A DNA stretch of 64,000 nt. Origin: Psychrobacter immobilis. Lineage in GTDB: Bacteria; Pseudomonadota; Gammaproteobacteria; Pseudomonadales; Moraxellaceae. The position numbers and the translations under genes were made by a program. Location: positions 434,001-498,000 of the forward strand of contig NZ_CAJGZV010000001.1 in NCBI RefSeq assembly GCF_904846065.1, read 5' to 3'. Below are positions 19,851-28,529 of this stretch, one piece after another. Below the pieces are notes generated by a model that saw only the letters and a list, made by a program, of their open reading frames with translations, made no database searches and was not told the DNA's origin. The stretch's first letter is position 1. Every line of letters begins with the position of its first letter.

Positions 19851-20333
19851 ATGCCAACAAGTGCTATGAGTGCCAACAAACCAGCTCCTATGAGAGCCAA
19901 CAAGCCACTGCCTATCCGTAATAACCAGTCTGGATTTACTCTGATCGAGATCATGGTCGTGATTGTAATCTTGGCAATTCTTGCAGGCTTAGTTGTCCCG
20001 AAAGTGGTGGGACAAAGTGATAAAGCTCGCGTCAAGACCACTGAAACAGCGCTTGCTACAGTATCCAACGCCCTTGATATGTATAAGATTGATAATTCGC
20101 GCTATCCGACTACCGCACAAGGTTTAGAAGCATTAACCACACCGCCAGCAGAGGCCAAAAACTACCCAGATGGTGGTTATATCAAAGGCGGCTATCCAAC
20201 AGATGGCTGGGAAAACGAGATGCAATATGTCGCCCCAGGCAGTGAAGGTCGTCCTTATGATTTATTCTCGCTGGGTGCAGATGGTCAGCAAGGCGGCGAA
20301 GGTCAAGATGCTGATCTTTATGCCCAATTATAA
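19851..20333 (+). CDS. gspG: Type II secretion major pseudopilin GspG
   Basis: Major pseudopilin of the type II system. The prepilin peptidase site is QSG|FTLIEIMVV with Glu at +5, followed by the hydrophobic helix and the GspG-specific C-terminal pattern: RYPTTAQGLEALTTPP, GGYIKGGYPTDGWENEMQYVAPG and YDLFSLGADGQQGGEG, the calcium-loop region. The start is uncertain. The frame opens at 19761, and in-frame ATGs at 19794, 19806, 19818, 19851, 19866 and 19890 all lack a clear ribosome site. The last would give a normal 15-residue leader; 19851 gives 28. The leader contains an 8-codon tandem repeat. Confidence 0.92.
   Translation: MPTSAMSANKPAPMRANKPLPIRNNQSGFTLIEIMVVIVILAILAGLVVPKVVGQSDKARVKTTETALATVSNALDMYKIDNSRYPTTAQGLEALTTPPAEAKNYPDGGYIKGGYPTDGWENEMQYVAPGSEGRPYDLFSLGADGQQGGEGQDADLYAQL
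19866..19913 (+). repeat. Two 24-bp tandem repeats in the GspG leader coding sequence
   Basis: Two consecutive 8-codon units, encoding MSANKPAP and MRANKPLP, share most bases. Each unit begins with ATG, multiplying the possible start codons ahead of the prepilin cleavage site. Confidence 0.7.
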
Positions 20334-20423
20334 GTACTAGCTTGATGAGCAGTTAAAATATGGGTAGCTAACGATCCCTTACTCCATAGTATATTTATTG
20401 GTGACGGTCGCTCTAATGCTCTT

Positions 20424-20461
20424 AAATATCAACCAATAAGACCTTATTGGTTGATATTTTT
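20424..20461 (+). terminator. Terminator after gspG
   Basis: Long perfect stem AAATATCAACCAATAAG/CTTATTGGTTGATATTT with a minimal loop, ending in T's, about 90 bases after gspG. It would also function on the other strand. Confidence 0.75.
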
Positions 20462-20596
20462 ATATCAGTAAATAAATGGCGTGGCATTCCATAGATAATG
20501 TCAAACCATCCATTTTTCCAACAAGCTATACGTTTGATACCAGTCATATCGCCCCGCTCATTTGTCATTAAAATCAGCCAGTAGAGGTCATTACTC

Positions 20597-21160
20597 ATGT
20601 TTACCAACAAACTCAATTTACAAGGCGCCATTACAAATAAACGAGTCTCTAAGTTGTCTCACGCACTTGCAATCATGAGTACTTCATTGATGATAGGGTT
20701 GTCGATGGCATCTATGAGCGCTCAAGCTGCAGGTTTGGGCGAGTTATTTGCTAATAACGGTGCCGAAAAATCGAAGTTTTTGCCTGTCGATAAAGCGTTT
20801 CAAGTTATCAGCAGCACTAAGGCCACGTCTAAGGGCACGCGCTTATCTATTAATTTTGATATTACGCCAGGTCATTATGTCTATAAAGATCAGCTTACTC
20901 TCAGTTTTCCTAAAGGCGTGAGTGCAACCCCTTTTACTTTTAGTCAGTCGCCGGTCTCCATTGACGACCCAACCTTTGGTAAGGTTCCCGTTTTTACCCA
21001 AAAAAATATGGTAGCAACCACGACTCTGACTACTAACAATGGTAAAGGCGCAAAAAATGCACCGATTATCATTGGCTGGCAAGGCTGTGCAAAAGCTGGG
21101 CTGTGCTATCCGCCAGAGAAAATCAAAACCACGGTTGATATCGCCGTGACACGCAAATAG
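20597..21160 (+). CDS. Stand-alone DsbD N-terminal (nDsbD) domain protein
   Basis: A 187-residue exported protein made only of the periplasmic immunoglobulin-fold domain of DsbD. The signal peptide is residues ~20-45 (SMASMSAQA, then AGLGELF). The redox pair is Cys164 and Cys170 in GWQGCAKAGLCYPPEKIK, identical in that stretch to full-length DsbD encoded 67 bases downstream. The two domains are similar from AGLG to the end, and this copy stops cleanly right after the domain. Start, stop and both cysteines are intact, so it is a paralogue, not a broken fragment. It probably accepts electrons from DsbD or passes them on to periplasmic thiol proteins; this role is inferred. Confidence 0.88.
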   Translation: MFTNKLNLQGAITNKRVSKLSHALAIMSTSLMIGLSMASMSAQAAGLGELFANNGAEKSKFLPVDKAFQVISSTKATSKGTRLSINFDITPGHYVYKDQLTLSFPKGVSATPFTFSQSPVSIDDPTFGKVPVFTQKNMVATTTLTTNNGKGAKNAPIIIGWQGCAKAGLCYPPEKIKTTVDIAVTRK

Positions 21161-21227
21161 ACCACAAGCCGATCGACTCAAATATTGGTAATAAATAGCA
21201 TATTAGGTAATAAATAGGTAGCTCTTC

Positions 21228-23363
21228 ATGTCCATCAAGACAATAGAAAAAAAACCATCGCTAACGGTACATCGCTCGTCCAAAAAATCTTATCTACTAG
21301 CATTTGCGGTCTCTAGTAGCTCGTTGTTTACAGGACTGGCTGCGATGCCCATGATGACTCATGCGGCAGGGCTGGGTGATTTATTTAGCAGTGATAAAAG
21401 TGCGGCACAGACGAAGTTTTTACCAGTCGACAAAGCCTTCCAAGTCAGCGATAGCAGTAAAGCTACCAATAATGGCACGCGCTTAGCCATTAATTTTGAC
21501 ATTACGCCTGAGCATTATGTTTATAAAGCCCAAATCAAACTGACGTTGCCAGCTGGCGTGACCGCTGCGCCTTTTACCTTTAGTCAAAAGCCAGTGTCAA
21601 TCGATGATCCGACATTCGGAAAAGTACTGGTGTTTGACCAAGCGAATATGGTGGCTACGACGACCTTGAGCAGTAGTAGTGGTAAAAGCGTCAACGATGC
21701 CGCCGTGGTGATTGGCTGGCAAGGTTGTGCCAAAGCAGGACTATGCTATCCACCCGAAAAAATTAAAACGACAATTGATATCGCTGCTGCAACGCCACAA
21801 ATTCCAGGAAATAGCGCCAGTACTTCTACTCAAGAAGCTGCTAACAACAACAGTCTGACAGGTAATGACAATACCGCCGAGTCAAGTGCAACGGTTGCCG
21901 ATAGTCTTGCAGCAGAGCAAGCGCTGACTGATGATGGGGTGATTGATTATGCCTTGTTGGATGATGAGGCTTTAGATGGAGAGCTTGGCGCTACCAATAC
22001 GATTTCTGGCGCAGATGAACAAGGCGTCGATGGCACTGCGACAAGTGAAGTGCCAGCAACAACCAATAATACTGTTGCTGGAGCTAATGCCACTGATAGC
22101 GATCCTTTTGGTTTGGCTTCTCATCCTTGGTTGGCATTGGTATTATTGTTTTTAGCAGGGCTGGGTTTGGCATTGACACCATGCGTACTACCAATGTTGC
22201 CAATCGTTGCCAATATCGTTGCCCGTGAGGAAAACCCAACGGTGAAACGCGGTGTTATTCTCACCACCAGTTACGCTATTGGCGTGGCAACGGCTTATGG
22301 TATTTTGGGCGCAGTTATCGCCGTGTTTGGTGAATCATTAGGCATTATCGGCTGGCTACAAAACCCCATTATCCTGATTGGTTTTGCGATTGTATTTGTC
22401 CTACTCGCACTATATATGCTGGGTGTGTTTAGTATCCGCTTACCGAGATTTATTAGTAATAAAATGCAAGGCTTGAGTCAAGCAGGGGATAGCAAGCTGG
22501 GCAGTACGGGCGGTAGTTTAATCGCGGGTTTCTTATCTGCGCTCGTAGTATCGCCTTGTGTTTCTGCGCCATTGTTTGGGGCACTGCTTGCCGTATCGAC
22601 GATTGGTAGTCCACTACTTGGGTTTGCGGCTTTATTTATGCTGGGTTTTGGTTTATCCGCACCGCTTATCTTAATTGGAGCCACCCAAGGTAAAATTATG
22701 CCGAAAGCGGGCGCGTGGATGAACTGGGTCAAGCAAGGTTTTGCCTTATTACTCTTTGCCGTTGCTTTATTATTAATTGAGCGCGTCTTTATCTCACCCG
22801 TGATGCTAATGGTATGGGCGTTATGGTTTATGGTTGTAGCGATGTGGGCGTGGAGTTGGTTGGGTAAAGGTCGTATGCTGACCCAAGCATTAGGGTTAAT
22901 TGCCGGTATTTGGGCAACATGTTTAATCATCGGCGCGGCGTTGGGTAACGATGATAGCTTGCATCCGCTGGCATCTTTAAGTGCTGCTCCGATGATGCAG
23001 ACGACTGGTCAGCCAGCCATGAGTAATACAACAGATAAAACCGTCACAACGCTGACTGAGTTAGATGCCATTATCGCCGCCAACCCTAAAGTGCTTGTCG
23101 ATGTCACTGCTGAATGGTGTATCGAATGCCGTATTATGGATAAAAACTTATTTCATAATCGTCCAGCGCAGATGCAGGATTGGCAGTTGGTGAGACTGGA
23201 TATAACAGAAACCACTGACGATTCTAAAGCAATCTTAGCGCGCTATAAATTGTTTGGCCCGCCAGCATTGCTGTATTATCAAGATGGTCAGTTGACCAAT
23301 CAACAAGTAGGTGAGATTGATCGTCCAGAATTTGAGCAAACGTTGACGATGCTTAATAACTGA
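21228..23363 (+). CDS. dsbD: Thiol:disulfide interchange protein DsbD
   Basis: Inner-membrane electron conduit carrying reducing power from cytoplasmic thioredoxin to periplasmic DsbC, DsbG and CcmG. Signal peptide about 20-46; nDsbD domain with Cys167/Cys173; an acidic, Ala/Thr-rich linker (about 190-290). An eight-helix membrane domain follows, with the paired cysteines in LTPCVLPMLP and VVSPCVSAPLFG. The C-terminal thioredoxin-like domain has CIEC at 631-634 (AEWCIECRIM). 711 residues, longer than E. coli (565) mainly through the linker. All six redox cysteines are present. It is preceded by the stand-alone nDsbD gene and ends at a strong terminator. Confidence 0.95.
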   Translation: MSIKTIEKKPSLTVHRSSKKSYLLAFAVSSSSLFTGLAAMPMMTHAAGLGDLFSSDKSAAQTKFLPVDKAFQVSDSSKATNNGTRLAINFDITPEHYVYKAQIKLTLPAGVTAAPFTFSQKPVSIDDPTFGKVLVFDQANMVATTTLSSSSGKSVNDAAVVIGWQGCAKAGLCYPPEKIKTTIDIAAATPQIPGNSASTSTQEAANNNSLTGNDNTAESSATVADSLAAEQALTDDGVIDYALLDDEALDGELGATNTISGADEQGVDGTATSEVPATTNNTVAGANATDSDPFGLASHPWLALVLLFLAGLGLALTPCVLPMLPIVANIVAREENPTVKRGVILTTSYAIGVATAYGILGAVIAVFGESLGIIGWLQNPIILIGFAIVFVLLALYMLGVFSIRLPRFISNKMQGLSQAGDSKLGSTGGSLIAGFLSALVVSPCVSAPLFGALLAVSTIGSPLLGFAALFMLGFGLSAPLILIGATQGKIMPKAGAWMNWVKQGFALLLFAVALLLIERVFISPVMLMVWALWFMVVAMWAWSWLGKGRMLTQALGLIAGIWATCLIIGAALGNDDSLHPLASLSAAPMMQTTGQPAMSNTTDKTVTTLTELDAIIAANPKVLVDVTAEWCIECRIMDKNLFHNRPAQMQDWQLVRLDITETTDDSKAILARYKLFGPPALLYYQDGQLTNQQVGEIDRPEFEQTLTMLNN

Positions 23364-23722
23364 TACTTAATAAAACGAATAAGTCTTTTCTAAAGGCTTA
23401 ACAATACAAAAGAGCCAATGTACTATTCATACAGTACGTTGGCTCTTTTATTTTTACCAATGGTTACTTATCATCCTGACGCTAAGTATTTGGTTTAGCG
23501 TTGATTATTGATATTTACATTGGTATAGGGCAGCGATAAGGCTAGTATAGTACACACATTTTCATTACAATAAAGCAACAATGCTGAAGGCGCATTACTC
23601 GTTGTAATTGCTGACTTCTATGTCTGAATGTCATTGGGTTTATTTTAGCGATGACGCTAATGGTCATACTCATTATCTTATATACTCTGCTGGCGATAAT
23701 GTCAGTTAGATAAAGGACACTT
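23364..23722. other. Intergenic region between dsbD and pldA
   Basis: 359 bases. It contains the dsbD terminator (23408-23455). A TATACT at 23681-23686, about 37 bases before the pldA ATG, is a possible -10 without a clear -35. No gene is recognised. Confidence 0.4.
23408..23455 (+). terminator. Rho-independent terminator after dsbD
   Basis: 14-bp stem AGAGCCAATGTACT/AGTACGTTGGCTCT with one G-T wobble, an 8-base loop, A-run before and T-run after. It starts about 45 bases after the dsbD stop. Confidence 0.88.
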
Positions 23723-25150
23723 ATGTTTTCCCATATCACCGCACAGCGCCGCCCTATGCCTCTTATTACAGCGCGCAAAAATACTTTATTTCAGACAAGA
23801 AAGCATTATTTGAATATTGCTGTTGGTCTAGCGCTAACCTGCTTTACCGTGCAAGTCCAAGCTGCCGATAAAACTCAGAGCGATAATGAGTTCCCAGTAC
23901 CGGAGGCAGCGTTTGAGTTTGAAGATTATCAGGTGTCACAGGATGCCAATACAGCTGCGCAAGATCGCCAAGTAGTCAGTAAAGAATTTATCGCTCAGCA
24001 AGCAAAATTGTTTTTTGAATGTACCCAAGTACAGACCAGTGCCGCCCGTTTGGCTTGCTTTGACAAAGTAGCCGAAGAAGGTAAAACGCCGAGCTACACC
24101 ACAACTAAGCAGCCAGTAGATTTGGCAAAAACCTTTCAAAGTACGCTTTCAGGTAATCCGCAAGTTGTCTTTGTAGAAGAGAAATCTACCATTGCTGGTG
24201 CTAATAATGCCGCTACTGACTCAGTTGCGCGCGCGCCTGCTACTAATGAAGGTTTAGACACCGTTGGGCTAACGCAAAGAGAAGCACAAGTTCTAGAAAA
24301 TGTTGGGGTCACTCAAAAAGATATCGAAAAATATACACCGCTTAGTTTATCCTATGATCTAGATAAAAACAGTGAGCGTGGGACTTGGACCGTCAGACCA
24401 TACCGACCAACCTATGTATTGCCAGTATTTTATACCTTTGACCCTAACCTAGATCCAAGCACACCGTCACAGGAAACTGAGTCCTTTACTTCTAATGACA
24501 TACGCAATACTGAACTAAAATTTCAGTTGTCTTTGAAGACCAAAGTTGCCGAAGACTTATTCGATACCAGTGCTGATTTGTGGTTTGGTTATACCCAAGA
24601 GTCACATTGGCAAGTTTATAACGAAGACAACTCGCGACCATTCCGTGCCACCGATTATCAGCCTGAAATATTTTTGACTCAGCCAGTGACCGCAGATTTA
24701 CCTTTTGGTGGTCGTCTTCGTATGCTTGGTGCTGGTGCCATTCATCATTCTAATGGACAAGACGATCCGTTATCACGCTCATGGAACCGTGCTTATCTCA
24801 TGGCAGGGGCAGAGTGGGGTAAGCTATCAATCGTACCGCGCTTGTGGGCTCGAGTGAATAGTGAAAGCAGCAGCAGTGAAGACAATCCAGATATCGAAGA
24901 CTACATGGGTTACGGTGATATCAAATTCTTATATGATTTGCCTGATCAACAGAGCCTGAGCGGTACATTGCGCTACAATCCAAGCACCAACAAAGGGGCG
25001 GCGCAAGTCGATTATATTTATCCATTATCAGAAAATGTTAATGGCTTTGTGCAGATTTTCCAAGGCTATGGCGAATCTATCATCGATTATAACCACGAAA
25101 ATACCTCTATTGGCTTTGGTATCGTACTGAATGATTGGAAAGGTTTCTAA
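23723..25150 (+). CDS. pldA: Outer-membrane phospholipase A (PldA family)
   Basis: Calcium-dependent outer-membrane phospholipase that removes mislocalised phospholipids. The catalytic block HHSNGQDDPLSRSWNR gives His341, Ser343 and Asn355, equivalent to E. coli His142, Ser144 and Asn156. Alternating beta strands run from about residue 230 to the C-terminal aromatic (GIVLNDWKGF). The signal peptide ends near AQA at 45-47. The protein is 475 residues against 289 in E. coli. The extra ~150 residues before the barrel include FECTQVQTSAARLACFDKVA, an ARLxCFD motif seen in other Gram-negative envelope proteins, with two cysteines that could form a disulfide. comF follows 27 bases later. Confidence 0.9.
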   Translation: MFSHITAQRRPMPLITARKNTLFQTRKHYLNIAVGLALTCFTVQVQAADKTQSDNEFPVPEAAFEFEDYQVSQDANTAAQDRQVVSKEFIAQQAKLFFECTQVQTSAARLACFDKVAEEGKTPSYTTTKQPVDLAKTFQSTLSGNPQVVFVEEKSTIAGANNAATDSVARAPATNEGLDTVGLTQREAQVLENVGVTQKDIEKYTPLSLSYDLDKNSERGTWTVRPYRPTYVLPVFYTFDPNLDPSTPSQETESFTSNDIRNTELKFQLSLKTKVAEDLFDTSADLWFGYTQESHWQVYNEDNSRPFRATDYQPEIFLTQPVTADLPFGGRLRMLGAGAIHHSNGQDDPLSRSWNRAYLMAGAEWGKLSIVPRLWARVNSESSSSEDNPDIEDYMGYGDIKFLYDLPDQQSLSGTLRYNPSTNKGAAQVDYIYPLSENVNGFVQIFQGYGESIIDYNHENTSIGFGIVLNDWKGF

Positions 25151-25177
25151 TATCAGCGCACATTTTGACAATTGTCC

Positions 25178-26029
25178 ATGCGACTTTTAGCGCCTTATCA
25201 AACTGGACTATGGCTGGCAGAGTATCTCGATATACGCTGCCAGTTGTGCCGTGTTTATCGCAGCACGCCACAATCTCAGCTATCTCAAAATTACCTCTTA
25301 TCAAATATTAGTAGCTTGCCAACGGCTGATCCTACACCGCACTCTCTAAACCCCTTGCCAAACGATCCTTCGTTTTTTGCTAATTTGCGCCAGCAATTTA
25401 ACCACCGTTTTAACAGCGGACTACTTTGCTCACATTGTCATGACAGTATCGCGTGGTTGCCGAAATCCTTCAATGTTGATATTGCTGCTGGTACGGTTTT
25501 ATCTATCCAAACGGCGACTTATTATGAGTATCCGCTGCGTCAAGCGATCAGAGCTTTTAAGCATCATGAAGACATGACCAAATTGCCGTTATTGTTACAT
25601 GCTATACGTCAGCTACCACGTCCTCATGGTTGTCATCATGATAATAGCGTGATTATCGCCATGCCAACAACCGAGCAACGACTGGTCAAGCGTGGCTTCG
25701 ATCCTGTTAGTATTTTATCCGCGCAATTGTCTAAGCATTGGCAGATACCTTTATGGCATGGTGTAAAGCGTATTGACGACACTGTCAGTCAGCAAGGGCT
25801 TACACGTGCTGAGCGCCTGAGTAATCTAGACAATGCTTTTGTTTTAATCGAAAAACCTCCTGTGAAACGCTTATTATTGTTTGATGATGTTGCGACCACG
25901 GGTGCCAGTTTACAAGCATTGGGACGTACACTGCTTACCTCGGCTGAGACAGTCACCATGTCAGATATTCAAACCAATCATAAATACCATCTTTCTGCCT
26001 ATGCTTTAGCGCATGGAAATCAGTCTTAA
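25178..26029 (+). CDS. comF: ComF family phosphoribosyltransferase-like protein
   Basis: Competence-associated protein of the ComF/GntX family. The N-terminal part has CQLCRV and, further on, LLCSHCHDSI, the usual double-CxxC zinc arrangement. The C-terminal half is a type I phosphoribosyltransferase-like domain with the PRPP-loop motif LLLFDDVATTGASLQALG and an upstream IIAMPTTEQRLVKRGFDPVSIL segment. About 283 residues from ATG 25178; a TTG two codons earlier is also in frame. The role in DNA uptake is known genetically in other bacteria; the biochemical activity is not settled. It lies 27 bases after pldA and 370 bases before the type IV pilus operon, a functionally related neighbour. Confidence 0.87.
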   Translation: MRLLAPYQTGLWLAEYLDIRCQLCRVYRSTPQSQLSQNYLLSNISSLPTADPTPHSLNPLPNDPSFFANLRQQFNHRFNSGLLCSHCHDSIAWLPKSFNVDIAAGTVLSIQTATYYEYPLRQAIRAFKHHEDMTKLPLLLHAIRQLPRPHGCHHDNSVIIAMPTTEQRLVKRGFDPVSILSAQLSKHWQIPLWHGVKRIDDTVSQQGLTRAERLSNLDNAFVLIEKPPVKRLLLFDDVATTGASLQALGRTLLTSAETVTMSDIQTNHKYHLSAYALAHGNQS

Positions 26030-26395
26030 AATCTGTTCCTCTCTATTGATAATCACTAATATGTTGCTAATATGTTGCCTTAACGCTATATTATTAAAAT
26101 AATATATATTTATTTGTTATTAACTCCCAAAATATTGTGCTTATTACTCAATAGCATTTCTTATAAAATGATATTTTCTAAATAGCTTGCATAACTGTTA
26201 TAGCTATTATTATTTCTATGCAAAACTTTTGTTAAATATTATGGAACAAAAATTGCATCATTTTTATTAAATAACAATAAAAAGACTGGCAAAAATGATA
26301 CGAAAATATGAATTCATTGTTAGTTTTTTGGTTCAGTATTGGTATTAGACAAACAATAGTTATTATAAAATTGCCGTTATAAATAGGGATTTGAT
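26030..26395. other. AT-rich intergenic region before the minor pilin operon
   Basis: 366 bases, strongly AT-rich. It must contain the operon promoter: TTGGTA at 26339-26344 and TATTAT at 26361-26366 (16-base spacer) is the best but weak candidate. AGGGA just before the GTG at 26396 is the ribosome site. No GG-N10-GC sigma-54 element was found here, unlike at the two pilA genes. Confidence 0.4.
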
Positions 26396-26905
26396 GTGAA
26401 CGCATCTACAAATAATCTACCACTTACGCTACGAACAACCAACTCAGGATTTACCCTGATTGAACTGATGGTGACCATTGCAGTATTGGCTATTATTGTC
26501 GGTATTGCTGGGCCTAGTATCATCGAGCAATTAGCAAGCAATCAAATAAAAGCAACATCTACTTTAATTCAGACTTCTATCGCAAGAGCAAAAGCTGAAA
26601 GTGCTATTTCACGTAGTACTACCACTTGGGCTTATAGTGGCACTAGTAATGATATTAAATTACGGAACAATGAAGGTGTTATTATTACTAGCTATAGCTT
26701 AAGTGATAGCAGTGTATTAAGTTTCAATCCTACTACAGCAACGACTCTATCAATTAGTAAAGAAGGCATGATAACAGAAGGTGTCAGCGGTATCATGCCT
26801 GCTAATGTAGTAATCAATGTAGGGGATACTAGAGCTGGAGCTACGACACAACGAGTGAGAGTAAATACGAAACGGGCTTTTGAATGTTCAGGGACGAATT
26901 GCTAA
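26396..26905 (+). CDS. fimT: GspH/FimT-family minor pseudopilin
   Basis: First gene of the minor pilin operon. A prepilin leader of 18 residues ends [25 protein letters not shown], with Glu at +5, followed by an extended helix (SIIEQLASNQIKATSTLIQTSIARAKAE), the GspH/FimT pattern. The soluble domain is Ser/Thr-rich and ends with two cysteines (FECSGTNC), a likely disulfide. It starts at GTG 26396 with AGGGA at good spacing; the ATG two bases earlier is in another frame and stops at once. FimT-type pilins prime pilus assembly and in Legionella-type FimT bind DNA for uptake; a DNA-binding role here is possible but not shown. Overlaps pilV by one base (TAATG). Confidence 0.9.
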   Translation: MNASTNNLPLTLRTTNSGFTLIELMVTIAVLAIIVGIAGPSIIEQLASNQIKATSTLIQTSIARAKAESAISRSTTTWAYSGTSNDIKLRNNEGVIITSYSLSDSSVLSFNPTTATTLSISKEGMITEGVSGIMPANVVINVGDTRAGATTQRVRVNTKRAFECSGTNC

Positions 26906-27486
26906 TGGATACTAATCAACAGGGTTTTGGATTAATTGAAGTGATGGTGTCCCTACTAATTTTAGCGATCGCTGTACTAGGTTTTGCAGCTATGCAAGGT
27001 CAAGCGATAAAAGCTACCGACGAATCTCTTGAGCGTACTCAATCTTTGGTGATGATGCGAAATATGGGTGAAAAAATAAGACTCAACCCAACAGCCATTA
27101 GTGCTTATCAGACTGCAATTAATGCTCCAGCAACCAATGCGCCTGGGAAAAGTTGTGGGCTCTATGGTACTGATAAAACGGCATGCACACCAGTTCAGTT
27201 AGCTACCGCTGAAGCTTATCTATATACCGAAGATATGAATAATCATGGATTTACAGTTAATCTGCATCCTTGTCCTAGTACTGGTGGTCAAACGGCTACT
27301 AATATTATGTATTCATGGTGCCTAGTTAGTGCGTGGGGTAATACTAGACCTACTATCGGTATTGATAGTAACCCTGAAGGCGGAATGGACTGTTTGACCT
27401 CTCAAAAAACCAATGAAGATGACTCGATTACTAAAGGTGGTATATATCATCCAAGCGCGACTTGCATGTTTATGGAGATAACCTAA
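26905..27486 (+). CDS. pilV: Type IV pilus minor pilin PilV
   Basis: Minor pilin that helps initiate type IV pilus assembly and promotes PilY1 incorporation. Very short leader MDTNQQG|FGLIEVMVSLLILAIAVLGFAAMQ, with Glu at +5. The PilV/GspI-type continuation is AIKATDESLERTQSLVMMRNMGEKIRLNP. 193 residues, with several cysteines in the globular part. The ATG at 26905 overlaps the fimT stop as TAATG and is preceded by AGGGACG. An earlier in-frame ATG (26884) would put seven extra residues inside fimT and is less likely. Its own stop overlaps pilW in the same way. Confidence 0.9.
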   Translation: MDTNQQGFGLIEVMVSLLILAIAVLGFAAMQGQAIKATDESLERTQSLVMMRNMGEKIRLNPTAISAYQTAINAPATNAPGKSCGLYGTDKTACTPVQLATAEAYLYTEDMNNHGFTVNLHPCPSTGGQTATNIMYSWCLVSAWGNTRPTIGIDSNPEGGMDCLTSQKTNEDDSITKGGIYHPSATCMFMEIT

Positions 27487-28529
27487 TGAAGCAAAAAAGT
27501 TATCCTATATATATAGATATTCGCATGGGTCAATATGGTTTTACTTTGATAGAGTTAATGGTTGCCTTAATATTAGGGTTGCTAATATCTGCAGCAGCAT
27601 TGCAGATATTCTATACTAGTAGTGTCAATAACAATCGACAAAAAGCGGGTTCGCAGCTTCAGGATAATGCAGTATTTGGTATAGATGGTTTTAGTAAGCA
27701 TCTTCGAAGAGCAAACTATGGAGCAAACTCAAATGCCACTAGTGGATTTTATTTAAATTATCTAACTCCGCAGGGAGGGGTGGTCCTAACTAGACCTACA
27801 GGTACAGCACCTAGTAGTGGATCCACCAGCCCATGGTCTAAATCTAATTTAAACGGGTTAAAAAGTGGCTCTACTGCTTTGCCAACAGACATACTTTCTG
27901 CTAATGAATCGATAAATAGTCTGAGTAATATACAAGGGGTCACTAAGAGTGATCAATTGACTATACAATATCAGGCTTATCAAAACGGTATGTTTACTTG
28001 TGATGGGGAAAGTGTGGATAAGGAAGACTATGTTGTAGAGCGTTATTTTGTTCGTCGTGATACATCTGTGACGCCAAACAAAAATGGGCTAGCATGTGCT
28101 TCGCTTATTTACACTTATAATGAAGCTGATGCTAACAGTGCTGGCATAAACATAACAGCGCCAAATTTAGCTAAGCTCAAAGGAAGTGGCATGATTGTCA
28201 TTCCTAATGTAGATTATTTTAGGGTACTGCTGGGCACTACTGCACAAGATAATTTTGCTACAGACCCCACGAACTTAGCACTTGTCTATCGGCCCATTCC
28301 TTCAGACCCTACTACACTAATGGGACAGCGCATCGTGAGCTTACAAGTTGGTCTATTAATTCACTCTGATACTGCGACAGTATCTAAGCAAGAGAACAAT
28401 AGCTTGCGATTTAATATATTGGATAAACGCAACCAACAACTTAGTACTTTAGCCGCTAATGATAGTAAATATTTAAGAAATGTATATGAAACTACCACAT
28501 TAATTCGTAATGCACGAGGTAAGCCATGA
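27486..28529 (+). CDS. pilW: Type IV pilus minor pilin PilW
   Basis: Minor pilin of the priming complex. The leader ends [31 protein letters not shown], followed by SQLQDNAVFGIDGFSKHLRRANYG, the PilW pattern in which a long helix precedes a large globular domain. 347 residues, in the PilW size range. The ATG at 27486 overlaps the pilV stop by one base (TAATG) with GGAGA upstream; the alternative start at 27462 lies inside pilV. Two cysteines in the soluble domain are likely paired. Ends with an ATGA overlap to the next gene. Confidence 0.9.
   Translation: MKQKSYPIYIDIRMGQYGFTLIELMVALILGLLISAAALQIFYTSSVNNNRQKAGSQLQDNAVFGIDGFSKHLRRANYGANSNATSGFYLNYLTPQGGVVLTRPTGTAPSSGSTSPWSKSNLNGLKSGSTALPTDILSANESINSLSNIQGVTKSDQLTIQYQAYQNGMFTCDGESVDKEDYVVERYFVRRDTSVTPNKNGLACASLIYTYNEADANSAGINITAPNLAKLKGSGMIVIPNVDYFRVLLGTTAQDNFATDPTNLALVYRPIPSDPTTLMGQRIVSLQVGLLIHSDTATVSKQENNSLRFNILDKRNQQLSTLAANDSKYLRNVYETTTLIRNARGKP

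Noticed and set aside
20422..20631. 69-codon minus-strand frame between gspG and the nDsbD gene
   Set aside because: It begins inside the nDsbD coding region and ends in the gspG terminator hairpin, with no family resemblance.
20597..21160. Stand-alone nDsbD gene as a truncated dsbD pseudogene
   Set aside because: It has its own start, signal peptide, both cysteines and a stop right at the domain end, with no remnant of membrane domain before dsbD.
22478..22930. 150-codon open frame antisense to dsbD
   Set aside because: Its composition follows the codon pattern of dsbD, whose membrane domain is certain there. No ribosome site and no recognisable domain.
23364..23722. Small minus-strand gene in the dsbD-pldA gap (78 codons, 23542-23778)
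   Set aside because: It overlaps the pldA start, has no ribosome site or recognisable domain, and looks like a random frame.
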